64,000 bases of DNA, from positions 1 to 64,000 of the forward strand of contig NZ_JAGGPP010000027.1 in NCBI RefSeq assembly GCF_018613755.1, given 5' to 3'. The translations under genes and the position numbers were made by a program. Of this stretch, positions 9,259 to 17,853 are shown piece after piece. The notes beneath the pieces were generated by a model. The model was not told the origin of the DNA. It ran no database searches and saw nothing but the letters and a program-made list of their open reading frames with translations. How positions within the stretch are numbered: position 1 is the first letter of the stretch; the number at the start of each line of letters is the position of its first letter. Source of the stretch: Arthrobacter sp. ISL-72 (GTDB taxonomy: Bacteria > Actinomycetota > Actinomycetes > Actinomycetales > Micrococcaceae).

Positions 9259-9867
9259 ATGATGGAGCCTTTAGTCACGGACACACGAGACCAGCACGGC
9301 AGGTTGCGATCGGACCGGGGAGTCTGGCGTCAGGCCACCACGCTCGCGGCGGCGGGTGAACTGACAGCGCGGTGGCTCGAATCCCGGAGCGAATACCAGC
9401 CCGGCACCTTTGCGCCCCGCTTCGACGAGGAGACCAGCCCCATCGCCGCCCCGCTTGCCGAGATCAACCGGAACGGCCTGTTCACGAAAGAATCCCAGCC
9501 CGGCGTGCGCGAAGAGGCCGGCCACGCACAGCGCCAGTACGTCACCGGATTCTGCAGCGCGGCGGCGGCCGCGGAACTCATGGCGCTGTCCACCAGGTCC
9601 GAGCTCATCACCATCGGCCATGCCCCGGGCGAAACGAGTGCGGCGGCAGTTCCGGTCACGTTCGACGGCGCCACGGTGGTTACCGTGCTCGGCTCCAGTG
9701 AAATCCCGGTGGACGATGAGCAGCTCCGTGACTGGGCGGACGAAACCAACGAAACGCTGGCCCTGCTGCTGGCCGACTCCTGGTACGTGGAAGTTCTGGA
9801 CCCGAAGTGGGGTCGGAACGACGTTCTGCTGCCGGAAGTCCTCAACGCGCTGCGGAAGGTGTTGTAG
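9259..9867 (+). CDS. hypothetical protein, DUF6919-like
   Basis: The 202-residue protein contains VWRQATTLAAAGELTARWLE, then DEETSPIAAPLAEINRNGLF and ESQPGV. I associate this pattern (degraded WR-ATTL-LGELTARWLEG and EINRNGF-T--SQPG) with the actinobacterial DUF6919 family. Its function is unknown. No signal peptide or membrane segment is seen. The family call comes from memory of similar proteins and should be treated as tentative; the gene itself is well supported by length and codon use. Confidence 0.65.
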   Translation: MMEPLVTDTRDQHGRLRSDRGVWRQATTLAAAGELTARWLESRSEYQPGTFAPRFDEETSPIAAPLAEINRNGLFTKESQPGVREEAGHAQRQYVTGFCSAAAAAELMALSTRSELITIGHAPGETSAAAVPVTFDGATVVTVLGSSEIPVDDEQLRDWADETNETLALLLADSWYVEVLDPKWGRNDVLLPEVLNALRKVL

Positions 9868-9935
9868 GGCGAGTTCTGGGTCTAAGGTGGGCGTCGTAAG
9901 CGCAGGCACATCTACCCGCCGACAGGAGCAAGGTC

Positions 9936-10346
9936 ATGACCCACTACATCACCGCTATGCTCAACGCCCACCCCGGGGGCACCGGATCCGAGGACAAGGA
10001 GAAACTGGCCGCGTGCATTGCCGCCTGCTTCGAATGCTCCCAGACCTGTACCGCCTGCGCCGATTCGTGCCTGGCTGAGGACATGGTTGCGGACCTGGCC
10101 AGGTGCATCCGGACCGATTTGGACTGCGCCGACATCTGCGCAGTGACCGGAACCGTCCTGACCCGACAAACCGGCGACAGCTCCGCCATTATCCGCTCCC
10201 TGCTCGAAGCTTGCCGGTCCGCCTGCGCTGTCTGCGCTGCCGAATGCGAACAGCACGCCCAGATGCATGAGCACTGCAGGATCTGCGCCGAAGCCTGCCG
10301 CCGCTGCGAAATCGCCTGCACCACGCTCCTGGAATCACTCAGCTAA
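9936..10346 (+). CDS. four-helix bundle copper-binding protein (Csp-like)
   Basis: The 136-residue protein has about 19 cysteines in CxxC/CxxxC repeats (AACIAACFECSQTCTACADS, CADICAVTG, ACRSACAVCAAECEQHAQM, CRICAEACRRCEIAC) plus HxxH-type histidines. This is the pattern of copper storage proteins, in which cysteines line the core of a four-helix bundle and bind many Cu(I) ions. There is no signal peptide, so it resembles the cytosolic Csp3 type. Copper buffering is the likely role. No copper exporter or CsoR-type regulator lies next to it. Confidence 0.88.
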   Translation: MTHYITAMLNAHPGGTGSEDKEKLAACIAACFECSQTCTACADSCLAEDMVADLARCIRTDLDCADICAVTGTVLTRQTGDSSAIIRSLLEACRSACAVCAAECEQHAQMHEHCRICAEACRRCEIACTTLLESLS

Positions 10347-10407
10347 GAAAAACGGCACCGGCCTAAAACTGCACAGCGGCCTGTCCCAAGTGTGCCCCCC
10401 GGGACGC

Positions 10408-10890
10408 CTACAGCTCCACGGTGCCGCTTTCACCCACACTCATGCGGCTGTGCGTCACTTTGGATTTGATCCACTGCAGCACAGTTGCGGCCCGGCCGCC
10501 CGGGCTGGTCCAGTACTCCGCCGAGTCCGAGTCGACCCGCAGCAGGACAACTTCGGGAGTGTCGGGGCCGTCCGGGAACCAGGCCTCCACCACCGGGTTC
10601 CACATGCCGTGAATTTTCTGCCTGTCCGTGACCACTTCCGCTGTGCCTGCCACGGACACCCACTCCGTGTTCTTGCCGAAGGAGACATTGACCCGGGGGT
10701 CGGCGCGGACGTGCGCCACCTGGGACGATTCGGACGACGTGAAAAACCACATGTCGCCGTCTTCCTTGACGTCCTGGACGGCCAGCGGCCGGCTGACGAG
10801 GGCGCCTTTTTCGTTGATGGTGGTCAGCATCCCGATGTGGGAATCGTTGATGATATCCGTGACTTTACTGATGTTCTCAGTGTCAGACAT
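10408..10890 (-). CDS. pyridoxamine 5'-phosphate oxidase-fold (general stress protein 26-like) protein
   Basis: The 160-residue protein begins MSDTENISKVTDIINDSHIG and has the split-barrel flavin-binding fold: MLTTINEKGALVSRPLAVQD, DMWFFTSSESSQVAHVRADP and VSFGKNTEWVSVAGTAEVV. This matches general-stress-protein 26-like members of the PPOX superfamily, which bind FMN or F420 and are usually of unknown substrate. The ATG at 10890 is preceded by AGGTGA on the minus strand, which favours it over the upstream extension. It is convergent with the copper-protein gene. Confidence 0.88.
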   Translation of the reverse strand: MSDTENISKVTDIINDSHIGMLTTINEKGALVSRPLAVQDVKEDGDMWFFTSSESSQVAHVRADPRVNVSFGKNTEWVSVAGTAEVVTDRQKIHGMWNPVVEAWFPDGPDTPEVVLLRVDSDSAEYWTSPGGRAATVLQWIKSKVTHSRMSVGESGTVEL

Positions 10891-11038
10891 GCTTTCACCT
10901 CGTTCTGTTCTCACCAGGGGAAGTTCCCCCAACCCGGTCCAGCCTATTAGTAAGCGTGCTTACTCTCAACGGGGTCGGATGCGGCGGCGGCCAGATGCCG
11001 CCGCCAGCCAGTATGGGAAGGCGGCCGCCTCGATGACC

Positions 11039-12424
11039 CTAGACCGGAGTCCCGACCCTGGCGACGGCGGCCACTCGCGCGGCAGTCAGCTGACCCATGC
11101 GGACAGCTCCGTCCACATGTTGGTAGCCCTCGGCAGCGAGGTCGGCGGAGGACCAGTAGATGGGCCCGACGGGCTGGTGCTGATCCTTGCCGTAACGGTG
11201 CAGGCCGCCGAGGTCATAACTGGAAGCGTAGGCGCCGCGCGTCCACTCCTCAGAGCCCCAGTCAGACTCGTAGTACACCTCGGGCTCAAGTGCCTTGTCG
11301 CCAAGGAAGGCCGCGATGGATTCCAGGATGACGCGGCGGCGGTCTTCGGCACTGAGCTCAAAGACGGCGTCGGCCTTTTCGTCGGAGACAAAGCCCACAA
11401 GGGTCCCGCGGGAATCGCCGTGGTTGGTGTTGTCGTAGACCTCCTGCACCAGGGAGCCGGCGCTGAAGCAGGTGCCGGACAGCCCCTCCTTCCGCCAGAA
11501 CGGCGTCTTGTAGACCGCGTGCACCTTGATGACCAGGCCCAGGGACTGGTGCTGGTGCATCTGGTGCTGGCGGCGCGGCAGCGGCGGGTCGAAGGACACG
11601 CGCGAGTACAGGTTCGGCGGCACGGCCATGATCACATAGCGGGCGTTCACCGTGGCCCGGTCGGACACCACGGTAACGCGGGGGCCGCCGTCGGACTCCC
11701 CTGCCCACTTGACGGTCCGGACCGGGCTGTTCAGGACGACGTCGTCGCCCAGCTCCTGCGCCTGCAGCAGCGAAACCTGCTGCATTCCGCCCACCACCCG
11801 CTTGTCCAGGATGAAGTCCTCGTCCGTGAGGTGGGTGAACGATCCCGCAGAGGCAGCCATCAGCACGGCCTGCAGGGCGGAGAATGCGTGTGCGGGCTTG
11901 GTCAGCATGCCCCCGGCAATGAACAGTCCGATGTTGCTGCACGCTTCTTCATCCGGGGAGTTCTGGCGGAGCCACTGATGGAAGGAAATGGTGTCCAGTT
12001 CACGCGCCTTGGGGTGCGCCCAAGGCTCGGTGGGTCCGATTTCCGCTGCCAGCCCGTCCAGCAGGCCGATCAGCTTGTCCATTTCAGCGGCCGTGGTTTC
12101 GCTGACCGGGAAGGATTCTCCGGTATAGCGCGTCCTCTTCCCGTCTGCGCCAATATAGATCGATTCGCCGTCACGGTAGCGGGAGTATGTTTCCAGCCCC
12201 AGCTCGTCGAGGAGTTCCAGGAGTACGGTCTGGTCGGGCGAAACCCACTGGCCGCCGATTTCCAGCATGGCACCGTCAATGGTGTCGGTCCACGTACGGC
12301 CCCCCACGCGGTCCCGCGCTTCCAGCACGCCCACACTGAGGCCGGCCTTCTTTAGTTGGCGGGCTGCGGTGAGGCCGGAGGGGCCCGCGCCTACGACGAC
12401 GACGTCGCGGTCAAGTTCCAGCAT
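11039..12424 (-). CDS. puo: putrescine oxidase (flavin amine oxidase family)
   Basis: The 461-residue flavoenzyme starts with a Rossmann FAD site (DVVVVGAGPSGLTAARQLK) and the amine oxidase motif RVGGRTWTDT. It shares long stretches that I recall from Kocuria/Micrococcus rubens putrescine oxidase: LEIGGQWVSPDQTVLLELLD, ELDTISFHQWLRQNS, NIGLFIAGGMLTKPAHAF and PLPRRQHQMHQHQSLGLVIK. It should oxidise putrescine to 4-aminobutanal, H2O2 and ammonia. It is divergent from a TetR regulator, with a 19-bp palindrome between them. Confidence 0.9.
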   Translation of the reverse strand: MLELDRDVVVVGAGPSGLTAARQLKKAGLSVGVLEARDRVGGRTWTDTIDGAMLEIGGQWVSPDQTVLLELLDELGLETYSRYRDGESIYIGADGKRTRYTGESFPVSETTAAEMDKLIGLLDGLAAEIGPTEPWAHPKARELDTISFHQWLRQNSPDEEACSNIGLFIAGGMLTKPAHAFSALQAVLMAASAGSFTHLTDEDFILDKRVVGGMQQVSLLQAQELGDDVVLNSPVRTVKWAGESDGGPRVTVVSDRATVNARYVIMAVPPNLYSRVSFDPPLPRRQHQMHQHQSLGLVIKVHAVYKTPFWRKEGLSGTCFSAGSLVQEVYDNTNHGDSRGTLVGFVSDEKADAVFELSAEDRRRVILESIAAFLGDKALEPEVYYESDWGSEEWTRGAYASSYDLGGLHRYGKDQHQPVGPIYWSSADLAAEGYQHVDGAVRMGQLTAARVAAVARVGTPV

Positions 12425-12463
12425 GATGTCCTCTCTGTGGCCGCCCTAGTGACGCGGACCACT

Positions 12464-12482
12464 AAATGAATGCCATTCATTT
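12464..12482. promoter_or_regulatory. palindromic operator for the TetR regulator between puo and tetR
   Basis: aaatgaatg at 12464-12472 and cattcattt at 12474-12482 form a perfect 9-1-9 palindrome. It lies 40 bp before the puo start and 51 bp before the regulator start. Position and symmetry suit a TetR dimer site that controls both genes. Confidence 0.75.
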
Positions 12483-12532
12483 ATGACGACTATAGCGGGT
12501 TCCTCGGCAGCACGGAAGGGGAGGATGGAATA

Positions 12533-13255
12533 ATGCTGGGGACCCCGCCAGCAGAAAGGCCGACGATGCCGGCAGCCGCACGCCCCGCCACGGACTCCCG
12601 CCCCTCCGAGACTCCGGCGAAACGCCGCGCGGGAAGGCCGGCCTCGGCAGTGCTGGACCAGGCTGTCATCACCTCAGCCGCGCTGCGGCTGATCGGCAAG
12701 AACGGCTATGACGGGCTGACCATGGCCGCACTGGCCCGCTCGCTTAATGTGGCGCCGTCGGCCCTTTACAACCACGTCGCGTCAAAGCAGGACGTGCTGG
12801 TCCTGGTGGAGGACCACCTTGCCTCCCTGGTGGACGTGTCCGCATTCGGCGCGGGGCCGTGGGACGAGGCCGTGCGGCAGTGGGCGTGGAGCTACCGGGA
12901 CGTCTTCTCCAAGCACACGCCGCTGATTCCGGTCATCGCGGTCCTGCCGGTCACGGATGCGCCGCAGACGCTGGCGATGTATGAGACAGTCAGCGAGGGG
13001 CTGCGGGAGGCCGGGTTCCCGCAGGAGCGCATCATTCCCTCCATCGTGGCACTGGAGTCGTTCATTTTCGGCTCGGCCTACGACGTCACGGCCCCTGCGG
13101 ATATCTTCAATCCCGGGAGCATGGCCGCATCCACGCCGCACTTCACGGCAGCGGTGGAAAGCCTTGCCGCCCAGGGCCACGAGCGGCCGGCGGACGTCGC
13201 CTTCAACCTGGGACTCGAGGCACTCATTGCCGGCCTTGCGGCACAGCGGCCATAG
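12533..13255 (+). CDS. TetR family transcriptional regulator, probable regulator of puo
   Basis: The 240-residue protein has a disordered N-terminal tail of about 35 residues. A TetR helix-turn-helix follows (AVITSAALRLIGKNGYDGLT, MAALARSLNVAPSALYNHVA, SKQDVL). A TetR_C-type ligand domain then begins at VDVSAFGAGPWDEAVRQWAW. The ATG at 12533 is used because GGGGAGGA lies just upstream; the in-frame ATG at 12566 is possible. Divergence from putrescine oxidase with a palindrome between suggests it senses a polyamine or a product. The 3' end is 6 bp from the convergent LysR gene. Confidence 0.88.
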   Translation: MLGTPPAERPTMPAAARPATDSRPSETPAKRRAGRPASAVLDQAVITSAALRLIGKNGYDGLTMAALARSLNVAPSALYNHVASKQDVLVLVEDHLASLVDVSAFGAGPWDEAVRQWAWSYRDVFSKHTPLIPVIAVLPVTDAPQTLAMYETVSEGLREAGFPQERIIPSIVALESFIFGSAYDVTAPADIFNPGSMAASTPHFTAAVESLAAQGHERPADVAFNLGLEALIAGLAAQRP

Positions 13256-13261
13256 CAGGCC

Positions 13262-14143
13262 TTAGTCAATCGCCTCGGTGATGATGTCCAAAACCCGGTG
13301 CAGTGCCGGATTACGGGAACCCCGCATCCAGATGGCATGGAGCTCCACCGGATCCTTCTCGAAGCCGCCCAGCTCCACATAGTCCACACCCTCGATGCCC
13401 AGCACCGTTGCCGAATGGGGCACCAGCGCCAGGCCGCGGCCGGCGGCCACCAGGAAGATCATGGTCAGGATCTGGCTGACGGTGTGTACGAACGTCCGAT
13501 GCGAGGAGACCAGGCTGATCACGATGTCGTAGAAGTACCGCGCCTCCGTGGGCGAGTGCATGATGAGGTCCTCGCCCTCCAGGTCCTTCGCTGTCACTTC
13601 CCGTCCGAGCCGGGTCAGGCGGTGGCCCGCGGGAACCGCCACCATGATCGGCTCCCGGTACAGCAGCCTGGAATCGAACAGCTCCTCGTCAAACGGCGGG
13701 CGGGCCAGTCCCAGGTCGATTTCGCCGCTGATCAGTGCCGCCGTCTGGTCCCTGGTGACCATTTCCTTCAGGTCGACATCCACGTCGGGCAGCGCACCGG
13801 AAATTTCGTTCAGCAGGGCGCCAAGGAGTCCAAACGTGGACGCGGCGGTGAACCCGATCCGCACGGAACCTGCGGACCCTGCGGAAATCCGGCGGGCAAG
13901 GCTCGGGGCTGCGTCTGCCAGTTCCAGCAGTTTCCGGGCGTCCGCCAGGAAGGCCTTGCCGGCAGCAGTCAGGGCGACACCGCGGTTGTCCCGGTCAAAC
14001 AGCTGAACGCCGATGGCCTTTTCGAGCTTCTGGATCTGCCTGCTCAGGGGCGGCTGGGTCATGTTGAGGCGGGCTGCAGCCCGGCCGAAATGAAGTTCTT
14101 CGGCAACAGCAGTGAAGCCGCGGAGCTGGTCTAGCGAATACAT
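13262..14143 (-). CDS. LysR family regulator of the aldarate transporter/catabolic operons
   Basis: The 293-residue protein has an N-terminal LysR winged helix (MYSLDQLRGFTAVAEELHFG, AAARLNMTQPPLSRQIQKLE) and a substrate-binding domain (residues 90-290; VRIGFTAASTFGLLGALLNE, GEIDLGLARPPFDEELF, VAAGRGLALVPHSATVLG). It is divergent from the TctC-TctB-TctA operon, and an ATACC-N5-GGTAT repeat overlaps its own start region. The control element is repeated at the second aldarate operon, so it probably governs both. An aldarate or a pathway intermediate is the likely co-inducer, by inference. Confidence 0.92.
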   Translation of the reverse strand: MYSLDQLRGFTAVAEELHFGRAAARLNMTQPPLSRQIQKLEKAIGVQLFDRDNRGVALTAAGKAFLADARKLLELADAAPSLARRISAGSAGSVRIGFTAASTFGLLGALLNEISGALPDVDVDLKEMVTRDQTAALISGEIDLGLARPPFDEELFDSRLLYREPIMVAVPAGHRLTRLGREVTAKDLEGEDLIMHSPTEARYFYDIVISLVSSHRTFVHTVSQILTMIFLVAAGRGLALVPHSATVLGIEGVDYVELGGFEKDPVELHAIWMRGSRNPALHRVLDIITEAID

Positions 14144-14144
14144 A

Positions 14145-14210
14145 ATACCGTCAGGGTATCACGCTATGCGTAAGTTGTTTTGGACAGGCATCATTCCCGC
14201 ACCCTAGTCT
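14145..14210 (+). promoter_or_regulatory. LysR-type operator and promoter of the tctC operon
   Basis: ATACC-N5-GGTAT lies at 14145-14159. AGGGTATCA at 14153-14161 is followed, after exactly 21 bp, by GACAGGCATC at 14183-14192. The likely -35 is TGGACA (14181-14186) and the -10 is TAGTCT (14205-14210), 18 bp apart. The same AGGGTATCA-N21-GACAGGCATC arrangement occurs at 19181-19220. The inner ATGCGTAA at 14166-14173 matches ATACATAA there at the same offset, so this is probably the regulator's binding site. Confidence 0.72.
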
Positions 14211-14291
14211 TCTAAGGCAGCCGTAGACGTGAGGTAACTCACGGACGCATGGACGCCGCTCCCCAGCGGCGAATATTCAAAGGAGAATTTC

Positions 14292-15308
14292 TTGAACAAG
14301 CCGACCTTCACCCGCAGGTCCATCCTGGCCACCGGGTCAGCATTTGCCCTCGCGCTTTCCCTGACAGCCTGCGGAGGCAATGTGGCGGGCAGCAGTTCGA
14401 CGGCGGACGGCAGCAAATTCCCGTCAGGCCCGGTCACCCTCACCATCGGCGCCGACCCCGGCGGAAGCACGGACCTGATCGGCCGCGCCCTGGCAGAGAA
14501 CGCCAGCGGGCCCCTCGGCGCTCCGATCCCCGTAGTCAACAAGCCCGGTGCAAACGGCGCCATCGCCACCAAGGAAGTGGGCGCCGCCAAGGCTGACGGA
14601 CAGACCCTGGTCATCCTCAACGCTTCCCTGTTCGCCATCACCCCGCTGGCCGTATCCGCCGGCGAGACCGTGAAGATCGAAGACTACGAGGTCATCACCG
14701 GAATCTCGCAGGACGACTACGTCCTGGTCACCAACGCGAGCTCGGGCATGAAGACCATGGACGACCTGACCAAGGCCGGGAAGAAGTTCAACTTCGCCAC
14801 AACAGGCGTCGGAACCGGCAGCCAGCTGGCCCAGGCCCTGCTATTCAAGCAGGCAAACATTGACGGCACTGACGTTCCCTTCGACGGCGGCTCCCCCGCC
14901 ATGACTGCGCTGCTGGGCAACCAGGTGGATCTGGCCACCATCCAGCTTGCCGAAGCCATGCCGCAGATCAAGGCAGGGAAGCTCAACCCGGTGGTCGTCT
15001 TCTCCAAGGAGCGCAACCAGTACCTGCCGGACACCCCCACTGCCGTCGAAGCCGGTTATGACGTCCCGGTTTCCCAGTTCCGGGCCGTGGCCGCCCCGAA
15101 GGGCACCCCCGAAGCCGTCGTGACCAAACTGCGCGACTCGTTCAAGAAGGCCTTCGAAACCGAGGCCTACAAGTCCTTCAACGAGCAAAACCTCTTCACT
15201 GCGGCGGAGATCGACGGCGATCAGGTCGCCAAGGACTGGGCGGCGAACGCGGCCAAGTACAAAGAACTGACCGAGAAGTACGACGTCGACCTGGGCGGCG
15301 GCAAGTGA
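14292..15308 (+). CDS. tctC: TTT-family (Bug/TctC) solute-binding lipoprotein, probable aldarate binding protein
   Basis: The 338-residue protein starts at the TTG at 14292 with AAGGAGAA upstream. It carries a lipoprotein signal peptide (RRSILATGSAFALALSLTAC, lipobox LTAC, cysteine near residue 29). The mature part is a Bug-type receptor: GPVTLTIGADPGGSTDLIGR, VVNKPGANGAIATKEV, FATTGVGTGSQLAQALLFK and VPFDGGSPAMTALLGNQVDL. It captures an organic acid outside the membrane and delivers it to TctB/TctA. The downstream dehydratases suggest glucarate or galactarate as ligand. Confidence 0.93.
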   Translation: MNKPTFTRRSILATGSAFALALSLTACGGNVAGSSSTADGSKFPSGPVTLTIGADPGGSTDLIGRALAENASGPLGAPIPVVNKPGANGAIATKEVGAAKADGQTLVILNASLFAITPLAVSAGETVKIEDYEVITGISQDDYVLVTNASSGMKTMDDLTKAGKKFNFATTGVGTGSQLAQALLFKQANIDGTDVPFDGGSPAMTALLGNQVDLATIQLAEAMPQIKAGKLNPVVVFSKERNQYLPDTPTAVEAGYDVPVSQFRAVAAPKGTPEAVVTKLRDSFKKAFETEAYKSFNEQNLFTAAEIDGDQVAKDWAANAAKYKELTEKYDVDLGGGK

Positions 15309-15895
15309 TTTCGCCGTCGCACGAGGCAGTAACTCCCGGCGGCAGCCCCAAGGAAGCTGCTGCCGCCGGGAGCGGCTCCCCGCTTGAGGTGCCGGCCGCC
15401 GTCGAACCGCTGACCGCCGAGCAGCTCGCTACGGAGTGGGATGAGGAACGGCCCCCGCACGCCGGAGTGCTGGCCAATGTGGCCGCAGCCGTCGCCGCCG
15501 CCGCACTCGGCGCTGCCGGGCTGGCAATGTCGCTGGCCATGGGGCTCGGAACTCCGGAAAAGCCGGAACCCGGGATGTGGCCTTTCCTCGTCAGCCTCGT
15601 GATGGTGGTCATGTCCGTGGCCCTCCTCCTGTTCGGACGGAAGAAGCTGGACGCGGAGGCTTTTTCCTCATCCAGCTGGCTGGTGGTCGCAGGTGTCGGA
15701 ACACTGGTGGGGTTCGTCACCGTGGTGGGCATCGCCGGCTTTGAAATCCCCAGCCTGCTCCTCACCTTCGTCTGGCTTAGGTTCCTGGGCAAGGAAACGT
15801 GGCGGATGTCCATCCTGCTCAGCTTCATCGTCACGGCAGCCTTCTACGTGATCTTCGTTGTGGCGCTCAGCGTGCCCATCCCACATCTGTTCTAG
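15305..15895 (+). CDS. tctB: TTT-family small membrane subunit TctB
   Basis: The gene overlaps the tctC stop by GTGA. The 196-residue product has a disordered N-terminal extension of about 60 residues rich in Pro, Ala and Glu. Four hydrophobic segments follow (about 58-82, 93-112, 120-145 and 165-190), the layout of TctB subunits. It carries the PGMWPFLVSLVMVVMSVALL segment common in this family. It should form the membrane complex with TctA. The long N-terminal extension is unlike the compact start of classical TctB proteins. Confidence 0.88.
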   Translation: MISPSHEAVTPGGSPKEAAAAGSGSPLEVPAAVEPLTAEQLATEWDEERPPHAGVLANVAAAVAAAALGAAGLAMSLAMGLGTPEKPEPGMWPFLVSLVMVVMSVALLLFGRKKLDAEAFSSSSWLVVAGVGTLVGFVTVVGIAGFEIPSLLLTFVWLRFLGKETWRMSILLSFIVTAAFYVIFVVALSVPIPHLF

Positions 15896-15903
15896 GGAAT
15901 CTC

Positions 15904-17436
15904 ATGGACTTTTTTGCTCCGGTCATCAATGGCTTCGGCGTCGTGCTGGAACCAACGAACCTGCTTTACTGCCTCATCGGCGTTGTCATCGGCATGCTTA
16001 TCGGCGTGCTGCCCGGCCTGGGTCCCGCAGCGACGATCGCCATCCTCCTGCCGCTGACCTACGGCGTGGAACCCGTCACCGCCATCATCATGCTCGCGGG
16101 CATCTTCTACGGCGCCCAGTACGGCGGAACCATCACGTCCGTGCTGCTCCGGCTGCCCGGCGAAGCATCCTCGGTGGTCACCGTCTTTGACGGTTACGCC
16201 CTCGCCCGCCAGGGAAAGGCCGGCACGGCACTTGGGATTGCTGCCCTCGGCTCGTTCTTCGGGGGCACGGTGGCCATCATCGGGCTGACGCTCCTGGCGC
16301 CGGTCGTGGCCGGTTTCGCGCTGGACTTCGGCCCGCCGGAATACACCGCCCTCGCCATGCTGGGCATCCTTTTGGTCGCCACGGTCAGCAACGGCAGCAA
16401 GCTGAAGTCGATCATCGCCGCGTCCCTGGGGCTGCTGCTGGCCACCGTCGGCCGCGACACGTTCACCGGCGAATCACGGTTCACGTTCGACAATCTATCC
16501 CTCGCGGACGGCCTCGACTTCGTGCCGATCGCCATGGGGATCTTCGGCCTCGGTGAAATCCTGTACAACCTCGAGGAGCGCCACAACAAGGTGCAGGCCC
16601 CCGCGAAGGTGGCCAACGTCTGGCCCTCCCGCAAAGACCTCAAAGAATCCTCCGGAGCCATCGGCCGCGGCTCGCTCCTGGGCTTCTTCCTGGGGATCCT
16701 GCCCGGCGGCGGGGCGACCATCGCCTCACTTGCGGCCTACGCCATGGAGAAAAAGCGCTCCAAGACACCCGAACGCTTCGGCCGCGGCGCCGTCGAAGGC
16801 GTTGCCGCACCCGAGAGCGCAAACAACGCTGCCGCCACATCGTCCTTTATCCCGCTGCTCACCTTGGGGATCCCCGCCAACGCCACCATGGCCATCATCT
16901 TCGGTGCGCTGCTGATCCAGGGCGTCACCCCCGGCCCCCAGCTGGTCCAGAACGATCCGGAACTCTTCTGGGGCGTCGTCAACTCGATGTACATCGGCAA
17001 CATCCTGCTGCTGATCATGAGCATTCCCCTGGTCGGCGTCTTCGTGAAGATCCTCCGGGTCCGTGCGGCGATCCTCGCCCCCATCACGGTCCTCATCACG
17101 GTGATCGGCGTCTACACCATCAACAACAGCATCTTCGATATCTGGCTGGTTATCGTCTTCGGAATCCTCGGCTACCTCATGAAGAAGTTCGGCTTCGAAC
17201 CCGGCCCGCTGGTCCTGGCATTCGTGCTCGGATCGCTCCTGGAGGAAAACCTGAGGCGTTCACTGCTGCTCTTCGGCGGCGATCCTGCCGGCTTCGTGGG
17301 CCGGCCCATCTCAAGCGTCCTGCTGCTGGTCTTCGCGGCTGTGATGCTACTCCCGCTGCTCCAGAAAGCCTTCAAGAAGGCCCGCGCCAGCGCACCCGCC
17401 ACCACCGCGCGTCACGATGAAAAGGAACGAGTATGA
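15904..17436 (+). CDS. tctA: TTT-family large membrane subunit TctA
   Basis: The 510-residue polytopic protein starts at the ATG at 15904, just after tctB. The conserved TctA region is visible: GVLPGLGPAATIAILLPLTY, FYGAQYGGTITSVLLRLPGE, a second copy with LGFFLGILPGGGATIASLAA, and NAAATSSFIPLLTLGIPAN. These two G-rich signatures mark the internal repeat of the family. With TctC and TctB it forms an ion-driven, high-affinity uptake system for carboxylates. Its gene ends with an ATGA overlap into the universal stress protein gene, so the operon is translationally coupled. Confidence 0.95.
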   Translation: MDFFAPVINGFGVVLEPTNLLYCLIGVVIGMLIGVLPGLGPAATIAILLPLTYGVEPVTAIIMLAGIFYGAQYGGTITSVLLRLPGEASSVVTVFDGYALARQGKAGTALGIAALGSFFGGTVAIIGLTLLAPVVAGFALDFGPPEYTALAMLGILLVATVSNGSKLKSIIAASLGLLLATVGRDTFTGESRFTFDNLSLADGLDFVPIAMGIFGLGEILYNLEERHNKVQAPAKVANVWPSRKDLKESSGAIGRGSLLGFFLGILPGGGATIASLAAYAMEKKRSKTPERFGRGAVEGVAAPESANNAAATSSFIPLLTLGIPANATMAIIFGALLIQGVTPGPQLVQNDPELFWGVVNSMYIGNILLLIMSIPLVGVFVKILRVRAAILAPITVLITVIGVYTINNSIFDIWLVIVFGILGYLMKKFGFEPGPLVLAFVLGSLLEENLRRSLLLFGGDPAGFVGRPISSVLLLVFAAVMLLPLLQKAFKKARASAPATTARHDEKERV

Positions 17437-17834
17437 CAATCCTGATCGGTTACCTGCCTACCCCCGAAGGCGAGGCGGCCCTCGACGCCGGCATCGCCGA
17501 AGGCCGGCTACGACGCGAGAGCATCGTCATCCTCAATTCACCACGGAAGGGTGCCCCGGTAGACCCTGCCCTGGCCTCCGAGGACCAGGTGGCCGAGCTG
17601 CTGCTGCGGGCGCAAGCCGCCGGCGTCGAAGCAACCATCCGCCAGCCGGGCCATACAGACGACCTGACCGACGAATTCATCGACATCGCCGAGGAAATCG
17701 ATGCCTCGCTGATCGTCATCGGACTCCGCCGGAGGTCCCAGGTGGGCAAGTTCATCCTCGGAAGCCATTCGCAGCGCATCCTCCTGCAGGCGGACCGTCC
17801 CGTGCTGGCCGTCAAAGCCGGCGACAAGTCATAA
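17433..17834 (+). CDS. universal stress protein (UspA) domain protein in the transporter operon
   Basis: The 133-residue protein starts MTILIGYLPTPEGEAALDAG, a Usp fold opening. It ends with the nucleotide-binding signature GLRRRSQVGKFILGSHSQRI, matching G-x2-G-x9-G-S with a relaxed first spacing, and LLQADRPVLAVKAG. It overlaps tctA by four bases and precedes the dehydratase gene by 19 bp, so it is cotranscribed. Usp proteins often tune transporters or metabolic genes; here it may regulate the TTT system, which is an inference. Confidence 0.88.
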   Translation: MTILIGYLPTPEGEAALDAGIAEGRLRRESIVILNSPRKGAPVDPALASEDQVAELLLRAQAAGVEATIRQPGHTDDLTDEFIDIAEEIDASLIVIGLRRRSQVGKFILGSHSQRILLQADRPVLAVKAGDKS

Positions 17835-17853
17835 AGCCAGGAGTATCAGAGCC

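Noticed and set aside
10351..10428. Terminator between the copper protein and PPOX genes
   Set aside because: The complementary arms cggcaccg/cggtgccg enclose a loop of about 60 bases and the right arm lies in the coding end of the PPOX gene, so I do not call it.
10967..12355. Long plus-strand open frame across the amine oxidase region
   Set aside because: It is the antisense shadow of the well-supported putrescine oxidase gene; its translation has no recognisable domain.
13256..13261. Terminator between the convergent TetR and LysR genes
   Set aside because: Only six bases separate the stops and no hairpin with a U tract is visible.
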